11,867 bases of DNA from Fibrobacter sp. UBA4375. Its GTDB lineage: Bacteria; Fibrobacterota; Fibrobacteria; Fibrobacterales; Fibrobacteraceae. Where the stretch lies: the NCBI GenBank assembly GCA_002391195.1, contig DGRZ01000025.1:1-11867 (forward strand), read 5' to 3'. Shown here piece after piece: positions 6,997 through 11,867 of this stretch. The position numbers and the translations under genes were made by a program. Below the pieces are notes generated by a model. It saw nothing but the letters and a program-made list of their open reading frames with translations, was not told where the DNA came from and did not search any database. Each line of letters starts with the position of its first letter. The first letter of the stretch is position 1.

Positions 6997-9386
6997 GTGC
7001 CTGCCTGCATTACCAATGTTCCTGTCGAAAGCATGCGGCCAGCCTCGTTGGTATAGGTGAACAACACCTTGTTAGTCTCGGCCTTGAAAGTCATCTCCAG
7101 GTTGGTTACCGCGTCGGGCAACACCGGGTAGCTGAACTTGGTCCGCTGGATTCTCTGTACCGCCCTGGGAGTTTCCAGCAGGGCGTGGGCCAGCAGGGCC
7201 ACCATGTCCACCTGGGCAACGGCAGGCAACAGCTTGAATGCCGGAAAGTGCCCGTCGTAAAAGTCGCTGTCCGCAGGGAACACCAGCTTGAGCGAAAGGG
7301 CACCCGGTTCCTTGTGCATTTTCAGGATCCTGAAATTCTTGGATTCAGGGAGGCCGAACAGGGCCTGGATATCACGCATCTTGATTTTTCCTTGAGTATC
7401 CTGGGGCAGTTCTTCCAGGTAGCGCCATTTCTTGGGCGTCACCGTGTTTTCCAGGAACTGGTTCAGGTGAGCCTTGAAAAAATTGTTTATCTCTAGCTTG
7501 GGCTGGTCCTTGAACCGCGCCACCCCATCGGCATTCAGCACGATGGCGGCGGCCAGGTACTGCCGTTTGCCCACCATGGGCACCACACGCACGTCCTGCA
7601 CCAGGCCCGTCTGCTTCAGGCGGTTTTCCACCTCCGGCAGGGAAATGCGCTTTTCCTCAATTTTTACAATGGAATCGGCACGGCCCTTCAACAGGAACCG
7701 TCCGTCGTCGTAGATTTCCACCAGGTCGCCGGTGGTAAAGCCTTCGGGCTCCAGAATGTAGCTGGACTTCACGTTCAGGCAGTCGTTTTCGCCGATGCTC
7801 ATCTTGCAGACCTCGAATGGCGTCCAGATAGGGCCGTTCTTGGACTGGCGATAGGCGATTCCACCCGTTTCTGTGCTGCCGTAAATTTCGGTGGTCCAGT
7901 AGCCCGTAACGCCTTCGCACTTGCGGGCCACTTCCTCTGGCAGAGGGCCGCCCGACGAATAGATGATGGGCGTCGTCTTAAAAGCTATGGGCCCTTCGGC
8001 ATCGGCGGCGAGGCGTTTCAAGTAGGCCGGGCTGGAGGCAATCACAGCCGCCTCCCCCGCAATGCTTGCAAGTTCGCTGGGGTAATCGATGCGGTGCCTG
8101 CGGTAAGGCAGCCCCGTAGCCGTGGGGAGCAGCACCGTAAACAGCAGGCCGTAAATGTGGTGGTGGTTCACCGTGCTGTAAACCTTGCGGTTCACCCAGT
8201 CGTCGCCAAAGACCTTCACCAGCTCGAAAAGTTCGTTCTCGAACTGGCAGAACATCTTGGGGACCATCTTGGGCTCGCCGGTAGTGCCGGAGGTGTACAT
8301 CACCATGGGGGCGCTGTCCTTGTCGAAGGTATTCCAGCGACCGTCGGATTCCGTGTTCTGCAAGACATCCTGAATCAGGGTAGCCCCCGCAAAAGGCTCG
8401 TCCGTCAAGAATCCATAGCCGGGCTTCTGGATTTCCTTGATGAATGCCTCTTGCCGGTTCGCCGTCACCAGCGCCTTGCGGCCTCCCTGGAGCATGGCCA
8501 GCAGGCCTACCATAAAGTAGTAGGAATCCTCGCAGTGCAATATCCAGGGGGCGTTTTCACGCTCTTCCAGATAGCGACGGACCTTGGATACGTCGTCGGT
8601 GAAGTCGGCCCAGGTGCGTACGGAGTCACCGTCAAAGCAGACCACCATATCGGCCGGGCGGGAATCCCGCTGAAGCTCACACACGGGAATATAGGAATGC
8701 ATCTTTTTCTGCATCATTTTACGAACCATGAATTCTACGGCAAAAAATATACCGATTAAAATATAGGAGATTAGGCCGTTGTACAGCGACCAGATTTTCT
8801 CGTCGCCTACAAAAACTGTAAAAGACGCCACCACGGCGTTGAACACGAAAAAAAAGCACCAGGCGAGAGTCACCCGGTCGCAGTACCGCTCCACAAAAGC
8901 CCGTTCCGGCGAAGCCTGCAGCCGCCGGTCGCCAAGGCAGGCCATGCGGAAGGCGAAGCTGGGCTTTTTCCAGAGGGAAATCCCGAAAAAAGCCAAGAGC
9001 GAGAGGCTCACCAGCACGGGGTAAAACTCCAGGAACAAGAGGCTGTCCGCAAAAAACGAGACGCCCCCGCAGGCGAGCATCAACACCACCAGGGCGTAGT
9101 CCTTGAGGCTGTTCGCCGCGCTTTCCCTACCAGCTATAGATGCGCCGGTCGAAACCGCGCCTTCCCCACCGGCCAGAACCGCACCGTTCCCTTGAACCGT
9201 GTCGGCCCCAACAGATGCGTTCCTGCGGCCCTGGGTCGTGTTGAAGAACAGCACAAAAGCAAGGCCTATGAGCAAGAGGCTCAGGCGTCGGGGCGAGATA
9301 TCCCAAAACACCAGTCCGCAAAAGACCAGCGCCGGGTAGAGTACCGAAAGTGCGGCAAAGATGACCTTTCCCGCCACGGATTTCAT
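6993..9386 (-). CDS. Three-domain fusion: COG4648 membrane domain + AMP-dependent aryl/acyl-ACP ligase + ApeI-like dehydratase
   Basis: The protein has 797 residues and appears to combine three functions usually encoded by separate APE genes (apeG, apeH, apeI as I recall). Residues 1-225 are a polytopic membrane domain with helices near 8-28, 34-48, 95-138, 172-193 and 200-221. FYPVLVSLSLLAFFG (121-135) and LYNGLISYILIG (201-212) are COG4648 features. Residues about 230-680 are an ANL adenylating domain: YTSGTTGEPK (364-373), YGSTETGG (502-509), TGD (552-554), GRADSIVKI (568-576) and Lys667 in QGKIKM. It should activate the aryl acid and load an ACP. Residues about 685-797 are a hotdog dehydratase with His713 (GHFP) and Asp727 (AQVD), the 14-residue spacing of FabA/FabZ. 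There is no stop or frame break between domains. The start follows the ACP stop as TAATG. Confidence 0.92.
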   Translation of the reverse strand: MKSVAGKVIFAALSVLYPALVFCGLVFWDISPRRLSLLLIGLAFVLFFNTTQGRRNASVGADTVQGNGAVLAGGEGAVSTGASIAGRESAANSLKDYALVVLMLACGGVSFFADSLLFLEFYPVLVSLSLLAFFGISLWKKPSFAFRMACLGDRRLQASPERAFVERYCDRVTLAWCFFFVFNAVVASFTVFVGDEKIWSLYNGLISYILIGIFFAVEFMVRKMMQKKMHSYIPVCELQRDSRPADMVVCFDGDSVRTWADFTDDVSKVRRYLEERENAPWILHCEDSYYFMVGLLAMLQGGRKALVTANRQEAFIKEIQKPGYGFLTDEPFAGATLIQDVLQNTESDGRWNTFDKDSAPMVMYTSGTTGEPKMVPKMFCQFENELFELVKVFGDDWVNRKVYSTVNHHHIYGLLFTVLLPTATGLPYRRHRIDYPSELASIAGEAAVIASSPAYLKRLAADAEGPIAFKTTPIIYSSGGPLPEEVARKCEGVTGYWTTEIYGSTETGGIAYRQSKNGPIWTPFEVCKMSIGENDCLNVKSSYILEPEGFTTGDLVEIYDDGRFLLKGRADSIVKIEEKRISLPEVENRLKQTGLVQDVRVVPMVGKRQYLAAAIVLNADGVARFKDQPKLEINNFFKAHLNQFLENTVTPKKWRYLEELPQDTQGKIKMRDIQALFGLPESKNFRILKMHKEPGALSLKLVFPADSDFYDGHFPAFKLLPAVAQVDMVALLAHALLETPRAVQRIQRTKFSYPVLPDAVTNLEMTFKAETNKVLFTYTNEAGRMLSTGTLVMQAGT

Positions 9387-9643
9387 TACTTGGATTCCGT
9401 TTCGTGGATCAGGCCGTAGATGGCATCCACCACGTCTTGCAGGGTGCGCACGGCCTTGAACACTTCGGGGTCGATATTGCGGGGCAGCATGGACTTGAGC
9501 TTCACAATCAGGTCCACGGCGTCGATGCTGTCCAGTTCCAAATCTTCGTAAAGCCTAGCCTCGGGAACAAGCTTGGAGGCGTCCATGTCGAATTCCTCGA
9601 CCAGGGCGTTCTTGATTCTGTCGAAAATTTCCTGTTTTTCCAT
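9386..9643 (-). CDS. apeF: Acyl carrier protein 2 of the APE cluster (ApeF-like)
   Basis: The preferred start is ATG at 9643, giving 85 residues beginning MEKQEIF. An AAAGGA site lies six bases upstream (9655 down to 9650). An earlier in-frame ATG at 9661 overlaps the previous ACP stop as ATGA and would add six residues, but it is less well placed relative to a ribosome site. The phosphopantetheine attachment site is Ser39 in ELDSIDAVDL. The protein carries thioester-bound intermediates of polyene assembly in the cytoplasm. LYEDLELDSIDAVDLIVKL and the C-terminal TLQDVVDAIY are typical of the second ACP in APE loci. Its stop shares a base with the start of the ligase fusion (TAATG), consistent with being charged by that ligase. 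Confidence 0.9.
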   Translation of the reverse strand: MEKQEIFDRIKNALVEEFDMDASKLVPEARLYEDLELDSIDAVDLIVKLKSMLPRNIDPEVFKAVRTLQDVVDAIYGLIHETESK

Positions 9644-9649
9644 GTTCAG

Positions 9650-9655
9650 TCCTTT
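9650..9655 (-). promoter_or_regulatory. Ribosome binding site deciding the start of the second ACP
   Basis: AAAGGA on the minus strand, followed by six bases before ATG at 9643. It lies downstream of the alternative ATG at 9661, so it supports the shorter 85-residue form. The same AAAGGAC string precedes the ammonia-lyase (5283-5278) and argH (11730-11735), so it looks like the standard ribosome site of this genome. Confidence 0.65.
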
Positions 9656-9657
9656 AA

Positions 9658-9927
9658 TCAACTAGGGGAGTTGGCAGAAATGTAGGCGGCCAGGGCGTTG
9701 ACGGAGGCAAAGTGCTTCTTGGTCTCTTCGTTCACGGTAGAGAAAGAAACGCCGAAGTTCTCCTTGATGGCAATCCCCAGTTCCAGGGCATCGATACTGT
9801 CGAGCCCAAGGCTGCGGTCGCCTTCCCCGAAAAGGGGCGCGTCGTCGTAAATATCTTCCGGAGTGATATCTTCAAGTTCCAAGGACTTGATAATCACTTC
9901 CTTGATCTTCTGGTTCAAATCTGACAT
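9658..9927 (-). CDS. apeE: Acyl carrier protein 1 of the APE cluster (ApeE-like), first gene of the minus-strand operon
   Basis: The protein has 89 residues from ATG at 9927, which has GGAG (9936 down to 9933) five bases upstream. The frame is open much further upstream, but that part lies antisense to the methyltransferase and crosses the promoter region, so it is rejected. The phosphopantetheine site is Ser44 in LGLDSIDALELG, preceded by PLFGEGDRS, which is characteristic of the first ACP in APE loci. It is a soluble carrier for malonyl or aryl-polyenoyl chains. The two ACPs differ clearly (GLDSIDALEL against ELDSIDAVDL), so they are not a recent duplication and likely have distinct tasks such as starter loading and chain extension. 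Confidence 0.9.
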   Translation of the reverse strand: MSDLNQKIKEVIIKSLELEDITPEDIYDDAPLFGEGDRSLGLDSIDALELGIAIKENFGVSFSTVNEETKKHFASVNALAAYISANSPS

Positions 9928-9996
9928 AAAATCTCCATTGTTCGTGGCAAATATAGTAAAAAAACTATATTTCAGCGCACAAAAAAGAGAACCGCT
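9928..9996. promoter_or_regulatory. Divergent promoter region with a perfect inverted repeat, between the ACP operon and the methyltransferase
   Basis: These 69 bases separate two divergent transcripts. A perfect 9-bp inverted repeat, AAATATAGT (9949-9957) and ACTATATTT (9964-9972), is separated by six A residues. Each arm contains an outward-facing TATATT: plus strand 9966-9971 and minus strand 9955-9950. These could be back-to-back -10 boxes, placing starts near 9978 (plus) and 9943 (minus). No convincing -35 hexamer is seen for either. The palindrome could also be an operator for a dimeric regulator. A GGAG ribosome site lies at 9933-9936 on the minus strand; the plus-strand gene has only a weak AAGAGA (9985-9990). 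Confidence 0.6.
9949..9972. repeat. Perfect 9-bp inverted repeat with A6 spacer (possible operator)
   Basis: The arms AAATATAGT (9949-9957) and ACTATATTT (9964-9972) are exact reverse complements around AAAAAA. The symmetry falls midway between the two divergent starts. It is AT-rich, so chance occurrence must be considered, but nine of nine pairs matching at this spot is notable. Confidence 0.6.
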
Positions 9997-11088
9997 ATGT
10001 TTGACTTTTATACCGAAGACAAGATCAACGCCGTAGACGCCAAGTTCGAGGCTCAAAAAATCGCTTTCGCCCCCCTCAGTTTCCATGCCGCCAAGGCCCT
10101 CCGAGACATGGGAATCCTGGAAGAAATCAGTAACGCCCGCAAGAACGGCATCACGGTTTCGGAACTTTCCAAGAAACTGGGCATTTCCCTCTATGGCGTG
10201 GGCGTTCTTATCGAGATGGGCCTCGGCATGGGTGCCATCAAGCTCCACAAGGATTCCAAGGAAGACGACCTGCGGCTCACCCTCGGGAAAATCGGATTTT
10301 TCCTGATGAAGGACGAAATGACCCAGGTGAACATGGACTTTTCCGAAGACATCTGCTACCTGGGTGCCGAAGATATGCAAGAAGCTATCCGCAAGGGAAA
10401 ACCCGCCGGCCTCAAGCACCTGGGCAACTGGAGCACCGTCTACCAGGGCCTTTCTCAGCTTACCGACCAGCAAAAGAAGAGCTGGTTCGGCTTTGACCAT
10501 TTCTATTCCGACCTTGCCTTCCCCGAAGCGCTCCCCATCGTGTTCTCCAACCCCGTGGGCCGCCTGTTCGACATCGGCGGGAATACCGCCAAATGGGCCA
10601 TCGCCTGCTGCAAGTACAACCCCGACGTAAAGGTTTCCATCATCGACCTGCCGGGCCAGACTGCCGTAGCCGAAAAGAACGCCAAGGCCGCCGGATTCGA
10701 GAACCGTATCGACATGGTGCCCTGCAACGTGCTGGACAACACCACCGAGTTCCCGAAGGGGGCCGACGCCGTGTGGATGAGCCAATTCCTGGACTGCTTC
10801 TCCCTGGAAGAAATCACCAAGATTTTGACAAAGATCCGCACCGCCGCCACTGCAGAGACAGACGTGTACGTGCTAGAACCCCTGTGGGACAAGCAACGCT
10901 TCGAAGCGGCCGCCTACTCCCTGCAGGCCACATCCCTCTACTTCACCTGCATCGCCAACGGAAACTCCAAGATGTACCGTTTCGAGGAACTGAAGCACGC
11001 CGTTGAAATTGCAGGCTTCGAACTGAAAGAAGCCCACCACAACGTTGGCCCCAACAGCTATTCGCTGCTGCGATTCAGAGTCAAATGA
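9997..11088 (+). CDS. SAM-dependent (probably O-) methyltransferase of the APE cluster
   Basis: The protein has 363 residues with the layout of O-methyltransferases acting on small aromatic molecules. The N-terminal part (about 1-100) is a helical, winged-helix-like dimerisation region (ITVSELSKKLGISLYGVGVL at 52-71). The C-terminal part (about 160-363) is a class I Rossmann domain. The SAM-binding motif I is LFDIGGNTAKWA (190-201), followed by IIDLPGQ (215-221) with the acidic residue Asp217 that would contact the SAM ribose. MSQFLDCFS (261-269) is the post-motif region. Methyltransferases are common APE-locus members and may methylate the aryl hydroxyl of the head group; the acceptor is inferred. 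It diverges from the ACP operon and its stop overlaps the next start as ATGA. Confidence 0.87.
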   Translation: MFDFYTEDKINAVDAKFEAQKIAFAPLSFHAAKALRDMGILEEISNARKNGITVSELSKKLGISLYGVGVLIEMGLGMGAIKLHKDSKEDDLRLTLGKIGFFLMKDEMTQVNMDFSEDICYLGAEDMQEAIRKGKPAGLKHLGNWSTVYQGLSQLTDQQKKSWFGFDHFYSDLAFPEALPIVFSNPVGRLFDIGGNTAKWAIACCKYNPDVKVSIIDLPGQTAVAEKNAKAAGFENRIDMVPCNVLDNTTEFPKGADAVWMSQFLDCFSLEEITKILTKIRTAATAETDVYVLEPLWDKQRFEAAAYSLQATSLYFTCIANGNSKMYRFEELKHAVEIAGFELKEAHHNVGPNSYSLLRFRVK

Positions 11089-11702
11089 TCTATATCGAAA
11101 AATTCAAGGTTTTTGTCCCGAGTGAAGAGGCACCTCAGCCCGACGTGAAATTTGTGCCTATGCTCACCCGGCGCAGGCTCAGCCTCCTTTCCAAGATGGT
11201 GGTGTTCGTAAATGACGCCGTCTCCAGGGACTTGCCGCCCTGCAAGGTGACCTTCGCCTCCCAATATGGCGAAATCTCCCAGCAGCTGAAAATTTCGGAC
11301 ACGCTTTTGCAGACGGGCAACGTATCTCCGGCACATTTTAGTTTATCTGTATTCAACGCTTCTATCGCCAACGCCACCATTCTCGAAAAGAACACCGCCG
11401 GATACTCAGCCGTGTTTTCGGGAAAGGACGCCTTCCGTTATGGGCTTGCCGACTGCGTTGCCGCACTGGAATCGGGTTCCGAAAGGGAACGGATTTTTAT
11501 CTTCGCCGACGAAAAAATTCCAGAGACATACGCTCCCGTGGCTGGAGTTTCTTACCCCAACGCCTACTGCGCCTTGGCTCTGAGGCTTTCTGTAGAAAAA
11601 ACCGAAGGCTCTATTGAACTGGACCACTCACCTCTGGCTGGCAACTTCGAGACCGCCGCAGACGAGGCCATGGAATTCATTCGGACTCGGCTACCTGCCT
11701 AA
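11085..11702 (+). CDS. apeC: Beta-ketoacyl synthase chain-length-factor homologue (Ketoacyl-synt_2, ApeC-like)
   Basis: The protein has 205 residues, about half the length of a full ketosynthase. Features of the short chain-length-factor family of APE loci are RRRLSLLSKM (29-38), VTFASQYGEISQQLKI (55-70), FSLSVFNASIANATI (85-99) and IFIFADEKIPETYA (137-150). The segment where a KS would carry its nucleophile reads VFNASIAN, with no cysteine, so it is not expected to condense by itself. In characterised systems ApeC forms a heterodimer with the ApeO KS (here 1477-2670) and influences chain length. It is translationally coupled to the methyltransferase through an ATGA overlap. Assignment rests on motif recognition without a database search. 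Confidence 0.82.
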   Translation: MIYIEKFKVFVPSEEAPQPDVKFVPMLTRRRLSLLSKMVVFVNDAVSRDLPPCKVTFASQYGEISQQLKISDTLLQTGNVSPAHFSLSVFNASIANATILEKNTAGYSAVFSGKDAFRYGLADCVAALESGSERERIFIFADEKIPETYAPVAGVSYPNAYCALALRLSVEKTEGSIELDHSPLAGNFETAADEAMEFIRTRLPA

Positions 11703-11742
11703 ATTTTATATTTGCTTTTGTAAAAAGAAAAAGGACTTGAAA
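11703..11742 (+). promoter_or_regulatory. Candidate promoter and ribosome binding site for argH
   Basis: TATATT at 11707-11712 (within TTTTATATTTGC, beginning on the last bases of the preceding reading frame) resembles the boxes in the 9949-9972 repeat and upstream of the aminotransferase. AAAGGA at 11730-11735 lies seven bases before the ATG. No stem-loop terminator is visible after the ApeC stop, so argH may receive read-through as well as its own transcript. Confidence 0.5.
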
Positions 11743-11867
11743 ATGGCAAAGACCAGCGCAAAGAAAACAGCAAAGAAAGATTCTGCTAAGAAAGGTACCC
11801 AGACCAACATGTGGACCGGCCGCTTCGCTAGCGGCATGGCTGAGAGCATGGTGGACCTGAGCTTCAG
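11743..11867 (+). CDS. argH: Argininosuccinate lyase, N-terminus only (runs off the right edge)
   Basis: About 41 codons are in the window. MWTGRFASGMAESMVDLSF (residues 23-41) matches the conserved ArgH opening (usually LWGGRF, a few residues, then FNxSxxFD-like sequence). ArgH splits argininosuccinate into arginine and fumarate in the cytoplasm. Here the family start is preceded by a 22-residue tail rich in Lys and Ala (AKKTAKKDSAKK). The tail start is chosen because AAAGGA lies seven bases upstream of ATG 11743; the internal ATG at 11809 has only a poorly spaced AAAGG. Confidence is limited by the short visible portion; other members of the fumarase/aspartase superfamily are possible. It is probably unrelated to pigment synthesis. 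Confidence 0.75.
   Translation, partial: MAKTSAKKTAKKDSAKKGTQTNMWTGRFASGMAESMVDLSF

Noticed and set aside
8094..8759. Plus-strand open frame of 221 codons within the ligase fusion
   Set aside because: Antisense to the adenylation domain, whose motifs are intact; the product is low in recognisable features.
9928..10785. Upstream extension of the first ACP frame on the minus strand
   Set aside because: It crosses the divergent promoter and runs antisense to the methyltransferase; ATG 9927 has GGAG and begins the normal ACP fold.
1..11867. CRISPR arrays, tRNA or rRNA genes, insertion sequences
   Set aside because: No regularly spaced repeats, transposase-like frames, terminal inverted repeats or tRNA-like cloverleaf sequence noticed by eye; coding density leaves almost no room.

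Overview
The window holds most of an aryl polyene (APE) pigment biosynthesis locus from a Gram-negative bacterium. APEs are yellow, aryl-capped conjugated polyenes built by a type II-like polyketide/fatty-acid machinery and placed in the outer membrane. The diagnostic content is two tandem acyl carrier proteins (ACPs), a COG4648 membrane domain, an AMP-dependent aryl ligase, an ApeI-type dehydratase, a GT2 glycosyltransferase, a LpxL-like acyltransferase, an aromatic amino acid ammonia-lyase, a hotdog thioesterase, a DUF3261 lipoprotein, a ketosynthase (KS), an ApeP-type dehydratase, a methyltransferase and a ketosynthase chain-length-factor homologue. The outer-membrane lipoprotein, Shine-Dalgarno sequences of the AAAGGAC/GGAG type and promoter-like TATATTT boxes would fit a Fibrobacter-like or similar Gram-negative gut bacterium. 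That taxonomic guess is weak and rests on general look, not on a search.

Layout. The main operon runs on the minus strand from 9927 down to 999. In transcription order it is ACP 1, ACP 2, a three-domain fusion (membrane + ligase + dehydratase), GT2, acyltransferase, ammonia-lyase, thioesterase, DUF3261 lipoprotein, KS and ApeP-like dehydratase. Junctions are very tight (ATGA or TAATG overlaps, or gaps of 1-14 bp), so this looks like one translationally coupled transcript. After a 25-bp gap with its own promoter-like box, a DegT-family sugar aminotransferase starts at 973 and runs off the left edge. On the plus strand, diverging from the ACP operon across a 69-bp region (9928-9996), are the methyltransferase and the chain-length-factor homologue, overlapping by ATGA. 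A new gene, argH (argininosuccinate lyase, only its N-terminus), begins at 11743 and is probably unrelated housekeeping.

How the genes work together (known for APE systems, inferred here). The ammonia-lyase makes a cinnamate/coumarate-type acid from Phe or Tyr. The ligase domain activates it and loads it on an ACP. The KS, paired with the chain-length-factor homologue, extends it. The two dehydratases make the conjugated double bonds. The thioesterase, acyltransferase, glycosyltransferase and lipoprotein release, attach and localise the product, and the methyltransferase probably caps an aryl hydroxyl.

The most unusual points are the single-polypeptide membrane-ligase-dehydratase fusion, the absence from the window of the ketoreductase, second KS, LolA-like carrier and MMPL exporter that usually accompany such loci, and a perfect inverted repeat carrying back-to-back -10-like boxes between the divergent transcripts.
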